A stretch of 64,000 bases of DNA from Boswellia sacra (GCA_013180625.2 SNVD02006112.1:1-64000), one strand, 5' to 3'; shown: positions 10,080-22,570, counted from the first letter of the stretch. Made by a program: numbers and translations. Notes: a model not told the origin generated them from the letters alone.

Positions 10080-12740
10080 AACTTTATTTTTTACCTTGAA
10101 AGTTCCGCGTCAATCAGTTAACAAAGGTTAGATTGGAATTGGCGTCAAAGTTAAAATAAATAATTATTTTTTTTAGTCACAATAATCGAAATATTTGGTA
10201 ACGATTTTTGAATCACTTTGCTTAAAATACAAGTTACTTAAAAAATTATTTAACTGTTTTTGTTTTTAAAATATAAAATATCAAAATCCTCTTTACAAAA
10301 TTCTCAATCAATCACATATATTCTACTTATAAAATATATAAGATTTTTCAAAATTTTGTTCAATCAATACGTTAAAACTAAATTTATATAATCTGATTTG
10401 TACAAAGTTATTTAATTGGTGAATCCTATTTTATTTATTAAAAATTATTTTATTTTATTTATTTTTATTTACTTAATAAATTTGTATCACAGTGGATTGT
10501 ATTAATTTAATTGTTTGACTTGATTGTATATTATACTATTAGAAAAAGCCAATGTATAATCTAAAAAATCTATCTTCTAGAATCTTTGTTCCTTGGATAC
10601 GAAGTTAAAGTTTCAAGCAAGAGTTGTTGTGACGATTAACAAAAGCAAAACTCATTCATAACTTCAGCGTCTTAGTTATAGAAAATTAATTCAACAATTT
10701 TCTCATGTGCCGTATTTCATCTAACTTTTAATTTCACATCTAGTACTTGTTCACAACTTGATCATTTAGTTTTCAGATTTTAAAATGTTGTACAATAATC
10801 TCAATAATCCTTAACAAATAAGCAAGCAATATCTAAATCCCTTAACGAACCGAATTTCACTGGCAATTTTGACTGAATAGCCAACTTTTACTAATAATTT
10901 TTTTATATATATATGGACAATAATGCTTTTAATTATTGGAGGGTGGTCTTTGTCTTTTTTTTATGTTAGTTTATTTAAAATATAATTGACTTGGGAAAAA
11001 AAACACCCAATAGAACGAAAAGAAATGAGAAAAATAATTAAAGGGAAAACAAGTGAAAATTTAGAAGAAAGGATGGGAAAAACGGATAGATGTGAGACAA
11101 AAATCTTTATTTTCGTAATCAAACTAGCCTAGAAATCATAATAAATAGGGTTAATATTTATGCTAACCTATCCAGGGAACGAATTATTATATAATATAAT
11201 CCAATTCTAATTTGAAATCCTAATAACAATGCAGTATCCCTAAAATCTCTACAAGAACATAATCTGCCCGATATCACCTAAATTGGTAATTTATTAACAC
11301 TAAACTAGATAAATCCATTTTTAAAATTACTCTTGCATGCCAGCTTTCTTTTAATTTAAACCTAAGAAAAAAATTGAGAAATTAACTTAAATTATGGGGT
11401 GTATTTGATAAATTATCTTATTATCAAAAATTTGTATATTATGACGTTGTCGGATGAATATGAGACAACATCCAACAGCGTTGATAACTATAGATGCATT
11501 TGCCAGTATCCAATAGTATCTGATAGTTTTTTACTACTTGACAAAGAGTTATGACATATAAAATTTTAAGGATAAGATCATCTTTACAATTCAAGTTTAA
11601 ATTTGAGATATTTTTTAGAATTTCCTAAAAATAATACAAAATATAAATAGTTTTAAGATAATCCAATTCAAATATAATATGGTTCTTTATAAAAATACTC
11701 CAGGTTATTCCACTATAAACAATAGGGGACCAAAGAAGGGACTTGGGTGGGCACAGGCCCTCCCTAAATTTTCAGATTTCCTTTCATTCCTTTAGTTTTA
11801 TTAGTTTATGTTAGCCTTTTCTTAAAGAAATAACTTCTAAATTTTGTCTTTCATGTTTTTCTGTCAAATTTTAGTAGTTTGGCTTCTTTCATTCTATTGT
11901 CACCCACAAGCTCCTCTTTATTCCAAATAATATAGCTGAAAATATAAAATTATGTAAATTTCTCTTGTATTTAGTTCCTATTATTTAAATTTATAAATCA
12001 AATTTAGAATTTCCGTTTTGTTTATCTAGAATAAATTATATTTTTCTCATTATTATACTTTGTATCTAATTAATCAATTTTTTGTAAACGTTAATATCTA
12101 ACTCCTTTTATGCATGATTTTTAGTATAATATAAATTATATAATTTAGTTGTATCATGTCTTCTCATTATGGTTTAATTGTATTGATTAGAAAAGAAAAA
12201 AAAAGTAATAAAAATCAGTAAGAAAATTATGTTTAAAATTTTTATTTTTTATTTATTTTTTATAAAAATAATGTTTATTATGAAATAATATTTTTTGGAA
12301 ACAATTATGATGATAAATTTTAAAGAAAATTTCCTTTTAAAGGTTGACATCATTTCTAACCGTTCAGAACAAAGTTATCTTAAAATTAATTTGCAATATT
12401 TGCTTACAAATCTTGGATTTAGAAATGAACTTCGAATTATAATACTAATTAATGTTTGGGATCATGAATAAAAATATCTACGATACCATTTATAATAAAA
12501 TAATTATACAAATTTTTCAATATATAAATACTTCGTTGGTACCCCTCCTATATAAAATCCTGAATCTGCTATGCTGTTGACCATAAATGATTCGATTTTG
12601 GTATTTGGATATCATATCAATGTAAATATTAACCAAACAAAAACTTGCCACTGGATTGATCTCGAGTCTTTCGAGATATACTATAAAAACATTGCAAGTT
12701 GTTTAAATTAACGTAACGGTGTATGGCACCATTTTGTCGT
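10080..12740. other. AT-rich intergenic, possible degraded element
   Basis: No coding sequence. Around 11720-11800 and 12540-12580 there are C-rich edges (gggtgggcacaggccctccc; cccctcctatataaaatcc) that look like the two sides of an old transposon, but I could not match terminal repeats or a target duplication. Confidence 0.35.
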
Positions 12741-12747
12741 TCTCAAG

Positions 12748-12783
12748 AGAATACGGTGGGAAAGAAAAGGCGCGCCTCAGGCC
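12748..12783 (+). promoter_or_regulatory. conserved upstream block of the inverted-repeat family (copy B)
   Basis: Reads agaatacggtgggaaa, then a variant of the block seen before copies A and C (…cctcaggcc). Similarity to copy C continues downstream through gagtagccatcacc (C: gtagccatcacc), so the two upstream regions are homologous over at least 80 bases. Confidence 0.5.
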
Positions 12784-12789
12784 CTTCGG

Positions 12790-13427
12790 TTGGCTTGCCA
12801 ACCAAGATAAGTGATGGAGTAGCCATCACCAACTGTACTTCTTCACCTGCCTTGACAACTAAGTGATGGATCAGAAGTTATATTTGAGCTTGAGTTCTCT
12901 GTGTGTGTATATATATATATATATATACATATGTATGTATTTATAAGTATATATTAGTATGAGATGGGATAATTTTTATTGTTTCTTTATCTGGTGGCGA
13001 TTTCCAGTGGCTATGGTTGTGAAAGATGGGTTGTTTTTAGTCTCCAGTAGCTGTTGCTATAATAATTGTTGTGTCCTTTTTAAAGAAAGAGTTATGAAGC
13101 TACCGATTTTCATTCTGCGATCAAAGGAATTGGATTCCTTGTGATTGGAGTACTCTCAAAGTTGTTTATTTAATATTTTTGAGATCAGGATAGCTTTCTA
13201 GCATAACTTGTTTTTTTCAATTTCCTTGGTTGCATCAAACCAGTCTCAACTTGGGCCGCAGGATGATGAATCGGTATTTTCTTAATCTTTTTCAAAAAAT
13301 GAACACAATGGTCATTATAGCAAACGTTAATGGAATTTGTGGTATCAGGTTGATGGTAACATCCATCGGATTACAGAGATTCTGAAACTCACCCCTCCAT
13401 GTTTCTTGTTGCAGTTCCACTTTTCAG
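12790..13427 (+). ncRNA. inverted-repeat RNA family, copy B
   Basis: Arm X lies at about 13037-13122 (tagtctccagtagctgttgc … gaagctaccgattttcattc), arm Y at about 13256-13340 (cgcaggatgatgaatcggta … cgttaatggaatttg), with a loop of about 130 bases. Arm Y is a near reverse complement of arm X in several blocks, so the transcript would fold into an imperfect long hairpin. After Y, ggattacagagat matches the other copies and leads to ttttcag/gtacgtgctat, a strong 5' splice site at 13427/13428; the intron start is itself similar to that of copy C. A TA-repeat-rich stretch at 12905-12950 may supply the TATA box. A 61-codon open frame through arm X exists only in this copy and is not conserved. Confidence 0.6.
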
Positions 13428-13704
13428 GTACGTGCTATAAGACTCTAGTGGACAAAAGGTTTTGATTAATTGATTCTTTGATGAGCTTTTATTTATTTCT
13501 TCTATTTATTGGATGTATTTATATTTCTATGTTAATTTCTTATATTAATATTTGTGCAAGTAAGAAAAAGGTAGTTTTGATGTTTTAATAAGTAGGCTTA
13601 AGGAAACACACTAAAAAAAATAAAATGAAAATAAAACAATTTTAAACAAATTTAACTTTTTTTTGAGTTTTTATCATTTTTATATACTTTAATATTTGTT
13701 TTAA

Positions 13705-13918
13705 GAGTAATGCTATTCATACAAACTATTTATACAAACTCACACATACAAACTGATGTGGCATCCCTATGTGATCGCCACATCACCCATGTTAATTAAT
13801 ATCATTTATTATTAATATATATTTATTAAATCACTGCATTTATTTATGAAATCACATTATGCCACGTCAGTTTGTATGGATGAGTTTGTATAAGTAGTTT
13901 GTAAGAGTAGCATTACTC
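13705..13918. mobile_element. MITE, MULE-like, with perfect 9-bp target duplication
   Basis: Terminal inverted repeats of roughly 55-60 bases begin gagtaatgcta and include acaaactatttatacaaact on the left and its near complement on the right. Both sides are flanked by ttgttttaa (13696-13704 and 13919-13927), a perfect 9-bp duplication as made by Mutator-like transposases. The interior is about 100 bases of AT-rich filler without coding capacity. Confidence 0.85.
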
Positions 13919-14235
13919 TTGTTTTAATTATTCAATACTTAAAAAGACAAAAATTTTCAATAACTTTTTTAGAAAAAACTTTATTTCATTGTTATGGAGG
14001 TATTTAATTAATACAAGAATAATCTAAAGTTTTTGCTATTTAATACTTTTTTTAAAAAATTTTGGGTTGGTCCACTGGGCTAGACTAGGCCTAGCTCACC
14101 GAGTCGCCATTAGGCCTTGCATTTCATGGGCTGTCGTACGGGCTTATTTGCCAGGCTGGGTCTTATGTGAAGGACCCAAGAGACACAACTTTTTCTCTTA
14201 GGTCGAGCCCACACAAAACTTTGTACCACTTTGAA

Positions 14236-14850
14236 GGGGTATTTTCTTTGTTAGACCCCTTTTAAGGGTCCCCTAACAAAATCTAACCATTCTTCTAGAT
14301 TTTAACTATTTGTGACCTTCTTTTTATATAAAAAGATGCAGATGTCCTTTTTATTGTTAAAGTATAGAATATCATTTTATATAGTGCCCGATATAGTCGT
14401 GCAAATTACACGATGTGCGAAATACTTCAGACTTGTAATTTTGTACAATCGTATCGTGAAATTGCACGACTTTATCGTGCAAAATTTCCAAAGCTATTTT
14501 CTTTATACGATGGGGTTGTGAAATTGTACGACTTAATCATGCAATATGTTAACTATATGTGTAATATTGTTGACAATTATTTTAAGAGATGATTGTGCAA
14601 CTTACACGATTTAATTATGCAAAACATCCCAAATCTATTTTTTTTATTTTTTTCATGACTCTTCCGTACAATTGCATAACTATGTCATGCAAAAAACTAT
14701 ATATATAATCTAATTTCGTTATTTTTAAAACTATTAAGGGTATCTTTGTATTTTTCTTTCAAAAGAGGGGTTAAAAATAGTTAAAATATAAAAAAAGGGC
14801 TAAATATAGTTAGTGGGTGGCCCAAGGGGTTATTTGGTGAAAATTTGCCC
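14236..14850. mobile_element. non-autonomous MULE-like element with internal short palindromes
   Basis: Ends ggggtattttc and gaaaatttgccc are imperfect inverted repeats. They are flanked by cactttgaa (14227-14235) and cactttaaa (14851-14859), a 9-bp target duplication with one mismatch. The interior (14380-14690) holds repeated palindromic units built on gtgcaa…ttgcac/cacga, for example cgtgcaaattacacgat and gtgaaattgcacgac. No transposase frame. Confidence 0.7.
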
Positions 14851-14867
14851 CACTTTAAAAGCGCCAA

Positions 14868-14917
14868 TCCCATTTCCATCTATGATCCAACTGCTGAAAA
14901 AGAAAAACCTGCCCAGA
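14868..14917 (-). other. fragment matching the upstream region of copy D
   Basis: The segment cccatttccatc … gaaaaacctgcccagac resembles 62283-62323 (cccatctccattc … gaaacctgccagac), which lies upstream of the TATA box of copy D. It may be the only remains of another family member on the minus strand here. The match is about 45 bases, with gaps. Confidence 0.35.
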
Positions 14918-15197
14918 CAATTTTTCTTTTAGTTTACTCTTAATTTGCCTGTAATCATTAGATGAATCCAAAGGGTAACAATGATTTGGATGTACATATA
15001 ATACGGGATTCGACATGTGAGTGTAGATTAATTAAAAATATGAATATTTGATAGCATGCGTTATAATAATTTGATTCTAATTTTTATTTGTTTTGTGTGG
15101 TTTTGGTTCTTTCTTGACCGACTTATTGTTACCTTTTTTACATGTTCAGCATGGGCGGATTATAGAGCAAGTATAAATAAGCATTACTTGATCAAAT

Positions 15198-15612
15198 TGT
15201 TGAGCACTAAGAAATGTGAAAAACACAAACTTTGAGTTTACTTTAACAATACATATGCAATCAAAACTCACTCACTCTCACAAATTACACTCACTCAAAA
15301 ACTCACACTCACACACACTTCTTCTTTTTTTTTTCTTCTCTCCCTCTTTGGTTTCTTGCTTGCTCTCACCCTATTGCCCCAAGTGATGCCCTCTATTTAT
15401 AGCCTTCATGGTGAGTTAGGTGCCCTTCATTTTTGACTCTTTCTTGCACATGTTTCATATGAATAGTTGGTGAAGAAACCATCTAGAATGGTGGAGTTGT
15501 AGATGGATGATGGAGTAATGATTTTCACATAGGAGAGTTCAAATGGAACATGAAAAACATGTCCAAATGATGGTGAGCTTTTACATATACAAATAAAGTT
15601 TAATATTCAACA
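15198..15612 (-). repeat. 3' LTR of the Copia element
   Basis: Direct copy of 17840-18257 with scattered substitutions and small indels. It contains a run of cactcactc-type repeats and a C/T-rich tract. The end of the RNase H frame runs into it, as is usual for Copia elements. Confidence 0.85.
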
Positions 15613-15814
15613 CCCCCGCTTCAACTCTATTTGTGACACCAAGCAAATTTCTAATTCTTGCAAAATCTTCATGCTTTAGTGGCTCGGTGAAAATGTCAAC
15701 TACTTGATCTTGTGTCTTCATGTACTCCTTTTTCACTTCTTTTTGAGTATCAATGTGCTTTCCTTGATCATGCAATCTTCCTTTATTAAAATCAAAACCA
15801 CTCATCTTTTCCAT
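15581..15814 (-). pseudogene. Copia RNase H C-terminal fragment
   Basis: The frame shows the typical Copia polyprotein tail: Lys-Thr-x-Asp-Gln-Val-x-Asp-Ile-Phe-Thr-x-Pro-Leu-Lys, then a Leu-Leu-Gly-Val-Thr stretch, and a stop in the LTR. The family usually has Lys where this copy has Glu before Pro-Leu. Everything N-terminal of this, including the polymerase active site, is gone. Confidence 0.75.
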
Positions 15815-16289
15815 TGAAGCTCCATTCCTTGCCCATCATCATTATTGTCCAAAGCTTCTATGATCTTGTGTGAAAATGATACACCTTCCAAAAACTTTGT
15901 TTTCCCTCTTTTGCTTCTTTGATGAAACATTCTTGGTTATGCTTCAAAACCTTCTCCTTTTTTATCTTCTTTGTCACTAAGTTCATCCATCTTTTCGGTT
16001 ATATTGTTTCAAAATCTCATCTTTCACTTTGAATTGTTTGACTAATTCCTTTGATAACTCCTCATTTGACCTCATGACCTCTTCCTTTTATCATAATGCT
16101 TCATCTCTTTGCCTAGCAAATTCACTTTGGCACTTAATTGATTCATGCTCCAAAGCCTTCAATTGATTGATTTTCTCATTCCATCCAGATTCTCGAGCTT
16201 GTCTTTCACATTTTAGCTCAACAAGAAATTCATGAAACACCTTAGTAGAAACATACTCATCACATGACTTTTTCAAAACAGTGTCCTAT

Positions 16290-17451
16290 TCATTCAAGCT
16301 TTTCTCTTTGGGTGGTTCTTCTCCACAAAAATTCTTTTGCTTTTTTACTTCAACCTCAAGAGGCTCAATCTCTTGAGTGTCTAACTTGATGCAATCGTAT
16401 TCTTGATCTTCATTGTTGTCTTCGTGAACCATTAATAGCATTCCATTCTCCTCAGTTCTTTCATTCACATAATTTGTTCTTTTGTCTACTGTTTTGTTGG
16501 GTGCTCAACATTCAGATGCATAATGCCCATAGTTTTGGCAATTATAACATCAAATTCGAGCTTTGCATTCATAAGCATAGTGTCTATATCTCTGATAATT
16601 GTGGCATCGAATTTGGGATCTCTCATTTCTTGAATTTGAGTTCCTTCTTCTATAGCCTCTTATAGAATTTTCTTCTTGATCATTGTTGTTATTAGTAGCA
16701 GAATTGTTATTCCAACATTATCCATGATCCTGATTTCCATCTCGTCCTCGGCCATGACCTCTCCCCGTTGACGTCGTTCATTGTTGAAGCTTTCTTCTTT
16801 TTCATTGATATGCATCTTGAGAAGTTGCTCCATAATTCTTTGCTTCTTGTGCTTTTCCTCATATGCTTGTAGTGTGCCTTGAAGTTGCTCTATTGTCATG
16901 TCTTCCAAATTTTTGGTTTCTTAAATTGTTACAATAATGTGCTCAAATGTTGGATCCAACGAGCAAAGAATTTCCTCCATGATTCTCACATCTTCTAGCT
17001 TCTCACCATTTCTTTTTAATTGGTTTGAAACAACCAAAATTGTTGAAAAGTAATCACAAATCGACTCAATTTCTTTCATGGGTAATGACTCAAACTCACC
17101 TTTTAGAGTTTGAAGATGTACCTTCTTTACTTTATCTTCTTCTTTGTAGGAAATTCTAAGTTTTTCCTATGCGTCCTTTGTAGTGGTTGCACTTGACACC
17201 TTTTCAAAGCCATCATCATCCAATGCTTGATAAATGAGGGAGAGAGCTTTCTTGTCTTTCTTCTTTGCATCTCTCAAACTATCTCGTTGTGCTTGAGATA
17301 GTGATGCTTCATCTTGTGGTTTAGTGTAGCCATTTTCAATTATTTCCCAAATATCATATGCTCCAAGGAGAGCTTCCATCTTAATGCTCCACTTCTCATA
17401 ATTGGATTTGTTGAGTGATGGAACTTGGAAAGACCACAAACCATTTGCCAT
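16290..17451 (-). pseudogene. Copia gag gene (UBN2-type), broken
   Basis: The start Met-Ala-Asn-Gly-Leu is followed by the capsid-like pattern Leu-x-Lys-x-Asn-Tyr-x-x-Trp-x-x-Lys-Met-x-x-Leu-Leu and then a Tyr-Gln-Ala-Leu-Asp region, typical of plant Copia gag. Further on are a Met-Thr-Ile-Glu-Gln-Leu-x-Gly-x-Leu segment and two zinc-knuckle-like Cys-x2-Cys-x4-His-x4-Cys clusters near 16500-16600. In-frame stops (for example near 16920) and frame changes show that it is not functional. Confidence 0.75.
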
Positions 17452-17821
17452 GACTCTTGATTAAAACAATAAGTGAAAATTTTGCAAAAGGGTGACTGTG
17501 CAAAATTTTAAAGAAAATGGACCTGGTTGGCTTTTATCAAGACCAATCTGTCATAAACTAAACTTCTAGGGCCTGAATTATATTCTGCAAGACCTTGGAC
17601 TAATTGATATTTGCAATCGCAGGGGCTTGAGTGAAATTTTTATTCCTGGGAGATGCTTGATCTTCTTGGATGCAGGAAGCAAACTGAAATTTTTTGATAC
17701 AGGAGGGCTGAGTGAGATTTACCACTATAGGGGGCCAAAATAATTTACCAATCTGGACAGTGTTCTAGACCGAATATGTTTCTGCATAAGCTTGGTTTTT
17801 GGAAGTGGAAGTGAGGCTTTT

Positions 17822-17836
17822 GTGGCTCTGATACCA
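17822..17836 (-). other. primer-binding site of the Copia element
   Basis: On the minus strand it reads tggtatcagagcc, complementary to the 3' end of initiator methionine tRNA, separated by a few bases from the LTR end. This sets the element's orientation. Confidence 0.85.
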
Positions 17837-17839
17837 CTT

Positions 17840-18257
17840 TGTTGGGCACTAAAAATGTGAAAAACACAAACTTTGAGTTTACTTCAACAATACAATACAA
17901 TCAAAACTCACTCACTCGCACAAATTACACACTCAAAAACTCACACTCATACACACACTTCTTTTTTTTTTCATTTTTTCTTCTCTCCCTCTTTGGTTTC
18001 TTGCTTGCTCTCACCCCATTGCTCCAAGTGATGCCCTCTATTTATAGCCTTCATGATGAGTTAGGTGCCCTTCATTTTTGACTCTTTATTGCACATGTTA
18101 CATATGAAAGGTTATTGAAGAAATCATCTAGAATGGTGGTATTCTAGATGGACGGTGGAGGAATAATTTTCACATAGGAGAGTTCACATGGAAGATGAAA
18201 AACATGTCTAAATCATGGTGATCTTCTAGATATACAAATAAAGTTTAATATTCAACA
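17840..18257 (-). repeat. 5' LTR of the Copia element
   Basis: Starts tgttgggcac and ends ttcaaca on the plus strand; pairs with 15198-15612. It carries the promoter end of the element by orientation, with a tctatttatagcc (TATA-type on the minus strand) near 18037. Confidence 0.85.
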
Positions 18258-18262
18258 CAAAT

Positions 18263-19700
18263 ATGGATTTAATACGATTACAGTCCCAAAATAAGAATGT
18301 GTGAGATAAAAAAAATCAAAACCAAGGGACACATTTGATACACTGTATTGTATAGTATTATATTGTAATGGATCGAATATCTCTACAGAACCACTTAATA
18401 TATAATGTGAACATCGTGTGTATTAATTTATAAATTAAAATAATTATACAACCGAATAGGGCTTTTGGTAGCATCCAGTGATAATCTTACTTTTGCCATC
18501 TTTGCTTTGTAGCATGGTTGCACCTGATTCCTTCACTTTATCTTCAAAATAAATTAATTATCTCTACACACCCTCAAGTTAGGGCGGCTTAAATTGTATT
18601 GAAAATTCAATTCAATTATCAGATATTGCGCTAAAAACCCTGCTTCATACAAAATTCTAGTAGGGCTCATGATCAGAGCCCTTCATTCAAAGACAAAATT
18701 GTTCTCATTCATTAAACCAACAGACAAGCCCTCAACTGGGTTCTTGTTAAGACTTTTCAGTTGCTTCTGAAGAAAATAAATAAGGAAAGGTGTCAAGGTC
18801 TGGTTGATGTATACTGTATATTACTGTGTTTCAATGTGCCTTTTTGTCTTTCCAGCTAATTGAACTTACATCAATAATGTTAGTATTGTATTTGAGTGTT
18901 ATATGCACGCATGGTTCTAGCTTTTTTTGGCACATTTTGAAAAATAATTACATATAACTATGTTGCACGCTAACTCATCCAATAACATAAAATCCAATCC
19001 AATGTGTCATAGTCCAATACAATCCAATGTTTCATAAAGTTATTGGATTGGTGGTTAATTCTCCATTTATTAAAGAATATTTAATTCATTTTTATTTTAT
19101 TCCATCTAATTTACATATGTCAAATGGTATAAATTAGGATGTATAACTTGATTATATATGTGGTATTATTCTTTGCTAAAAGCTACATGAAATGGAAATA
19201 GAAACTAACAAGGAAAATTGGTCTCCTTGAAAATTGGATTACTTCATCTTCCGTAAGTAAAAGGTTTCCTCTTGGATAATAAGGAAATTTGGTTTCTTTA
19301 GCTTCTTATTTATTCAAATTATCGAAAAAACCTTTTAATATTTTATTTAAAATCCTATACAAATAACTATTTAAATAAAATAATTTTGAAATAAATAATT
19401 AATAGTAAATATCAAATAATAAAAATTACATGCTACTTTTCCATGCCACCATGGCTAGTTGCTGATGATGTCATTGTAAATGTAAAATTAGTTCTATTCA
19501 ACCCCTATAATTTAACTCTTTAGCCTCCACTATTATTTTTGATAATCCTTATGACAATTTTATCGTTCCCTATCTTCAATCCAAACCCAACCTCCTCTTG
19601 TAAGAGTTATTACGTTGTATGCAAGAAGTGATTTAATAAATTTTTTATCTGCACCCTCATGAACAAAAGTAAGAAGATGTCTTTTAGAATTTGATCTTTA
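18263..19700. other. AT-rich intergenic
   Basis: No coding frame or element with matched ends. Repeats of ccaatccaatg at 18960-19060 suggest an old hAT-like subterminal region, but no terminal repeats were found. Confidence 0.4.
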
Positions 19701-19719
19701 ACCATCCTTTTGCAATGAT

Positions 19720-22445
19720 CATGACATGATCCGTCCCAAACATCACTATTCCTCAAATTTGGGCGCTCCAAAGGAAAGCAATATTTGAATTCATAAAAAC
19801 TAAAATCACTACACTTTTGCTGCGTTATTCTTATAAAAACGTTTATAACAAAGAATTTCTAGTTTAGATCTTTTATTTTTTTTAATTATACTGAAAACAC
19901 TCCTTTGAAAATTTTTAATGAAAATCCAGCAGAATTTCTTTTGTTTTTCTAATTTAACCAACCTGCAAATTCTTTCAAAAACACTTCCAAAACTAATTTT
20001 CTCAACTCAACTTCTTCTAGGACTCTTGTCTTAACAACCACAACATGTCTAAAATGATATCACTAGGTCTCCAACCCTCCAAAGTCCAAAATACTCAAGT
20101 GCTTGTTAACTAAATGATAAATACAACCTCATGTTTAACATGATTAAAATATAAAATTATACAAAGATAAATAAAAATGGAAATGTTTTTAATGAATGAA
20201 AAACTAGCTATACATCGTGTGGCCTTCCTTAGCATCAAATATTGCTTAGCACCAAACCTATAATACTAGATTGTGAAAAATAGAGAAAAAAAGTGAGCTA
20301 CAGGCGTAGTGAGTGGATATGATTTTATAAAAAAAATACTTATTCATTTATTTACAAAACTCATTTCTTAAATAAACTTTCTTTTTAAAACCTCACTTTC
20401 TAAAAACAACTATACATATTTCTTAACTCATTATAAAGAAGATACTTTATAGCAATTCCTTAACTTCTTTACCAATATAACATAATATTCTTAAATTATA
20501 TAAGTAGTATGCACATTTACCTTACTTAAAACACTTACCTAATCCCGTATCTCAACACAATACATATCATTGCACATCAATCTTTTCTATAAAATAAATA
20601 TATAAATATACATTAAACATCAAACAATATAAAACTTTTCGAAACACATCCTTCTCATTCTGAAAACAAAATATTTTCTTTCTAGTTTATCAAAAAGGTT
20701 GTTTATTAAAAATCTAGAAATCATATAGTGCATTACTTATTAGAAAACCTCCCTCATTTGTACCTAGGAAAGCCTATTATACTTAGTCGAAAATATCATC
20801 AAATCTTTCATGTAACTTTAAAATAAATAAGCTCTTGGTTAATATTCTCCAAATACTTCTGCTTGTTTCTAAACTTTAAAAACAATAAAAAAAATGCATT
20901 TTCTCAATCATATAAAACAAAGCTCATGATATTTATGCTAAGGCCATTATTCAAATTCTATTTAAAATATAAGACCTAATTTTCATAAAAATTCTCTTTC
21001 AAATAGCTTCTGTAAATAATACTGCTCATGAGAAAAAATGAACTGTATCTTCCATAGGACTATAAAACAATGGAGTTGCTAAGTATGCATGAGATATCAA
21101 CGTAAGTGCTGTTTTCAAGGATTTGTGAAAGTTTATACAAATTTGCTAAAAATACTTTTTTTTTCTCAAGCTAACTCATATAAATGTATTTAAAGCACTT
21201 TTGATTATACTAAACAAGTACCTTAGAAGCTAATTGGTCATACCTGACGAGATCTAATATCACATGGGTAGAGTAATCTGCTAAATTGGTTATACGCATG
21301 CATAAAGTTGTCCCCAAAGGGGTAAATGCCCATATCATATAGCCTAAAGCCTCTATGTATGTCTGAACGAGTCCCATAGACCTTTATCTGTCTACTAACT
21401 GAATGTATTCAGCTTGGTAAAACATAAAAATCTAGTTTTAATTTATTCTAGAGTTGTATTTTTATTTATGAGATATTTTAGGAACCTAACTTTATTTTAA
21501 AATTTCTAAGATACTAAATGATCCTTTCTAAGAAAGACTAAAGAACATTAAAAAATATGCTTTGTAAACCAATTAAAAATAACTTTACTAGACAAAATAA
21601 AGCTTTTCTAGCATATATAAAAAAAAATAAATTTAAATCACATTTAAATCTTTGTAAACATATTTTTCACTCACTATCTTGTTGATTTACTTTTCTGGCT
21701 CCCACTTCTTGTAACAAATTCTAATTCGAACTTGGAAACATCACCTAACGAAAAAAGTGAATAAAAACTCTTCAGCAGCAATTCAAAGCTAAACAAAATT
21801 CCTAAATTTTCCACTTGTAGAAACCTTAGTGAAATAAAACTTAAAAATTAAAAGTCTATCAAATGGTGCTTTCAAGAGTTATAATTGGCTAGAATAATTA
21901 CTAATATTCTATAAAAATTCAAATCTAAAGGAAAGTTGTAAAAAATCAAATTTAGGGTAAATTTGGATAAATGAGTTTATTTTAAATTACTCACATACTT
22001 ACTAATTCTTCTAACTGAATAAGAAAGCATTCAAAAATTAATCTGTTACAAGGAAATAAGGCTAATAAAGCATGGAAATATTCATTTCTCTTTAAACTCT
22101 AGATTTTTCCCTAATGTGATCAATTCCTTTTAAATAATATCTATTGGTAAAAATCATAATATCCATACTAATTTGGCTTTAAGATGTAGAAATTACCTAA
22201 AAAAGTCCCTCAAAATTCCTCCAAAACTGCCATTTCCTAGCCTAGCACCACCCTTTCTCTCGGCTCCCCCTCTTCATTTCTATTTTTCTTTCTATTTTCT
22301 ATTTTTGATTTATGGCTAATGTAAATGCAAGGAAGGAAAAAGAAGGGGTTGGGCTAGGTGGCTAGGTTGCTTTATAAAATTTCAATTGGATCAATTGGGA
22401 TGAGTTGATTTAATTAAGAAAAGTCCATTGGCCTTCTAATACTAC
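19720..22445 (-). repeat. long LTR of a gypsy element, minus orientation (ends approximate)
   Basis: On the minus strand, an integrase tail and a purine-rich gagggcgaaatttt are followed by this stretch, which has no coding frame. It contains sequence typical of the long LTRs of Tekay/Del-type chromoviruses: a leader-like gaagagggggagccgagaga near 22260, and cactcactacgcctgtagct near 20310. The second LTR and the internal region are absent. The far end is only a guess. Confidence 0.5.
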
Positions 22446-22570
22446 CTCATAAAAAAAATTTCGCCCTCAAAATAACTAACTTGAGAGAAAAAGATGAGGG
22501 TATTGAACTTGCATACCGTCCTCTCATCCCCAAGTAGCTTGTTCAAATTGTTGAAGGGAAGTATACGAGC
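22446..22570 (-). pseudogene. gypsy integrase/chromodomain tail
   Basis: The minus-strand translation has Ala-Thr-Trp-x-Asp-Glu, then a Phe/Val-Ser-Tyr-Phe-Glu-Gly segment just before the purine tract. It corresponds to the end of chromovirus polyproteins, where a chromodomain 'ATWE' motif precedes the 'LEDKV…GG' end. Only this short piece remains. Confidence 0.5.

Larger units (their letters stand above)
15198..18257 (-). mobile_element. internally deleted Copia LTR retrotransposon
   Basis: Two LTRs (15198-15612 and 17840-18257) start tgtt and end aaca, and are flanked by the 5-bp duplication caaat (15193-15197, 18258-18262). The element is read on the minus strand: the primer site tggtatcagagcc, complementary to initiator Met tRNA, adjoins the right LTR. 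Inside are a gag-type gene and the last part of RNase H, with protease, integrase and most of reverse transcriptase missing. At 3060 bp it is about 60 percent of a normal Copia element and could move only with help from a complete relative. Confidence 0.9.

Noticed and set aside
12959..13144. 61-codon frame through arm X of copy B as a small protein
   Set aside because: The frame is broken in copies A, C and D while the nucleotide sequence is conserved, pointing to RNA and not protein.
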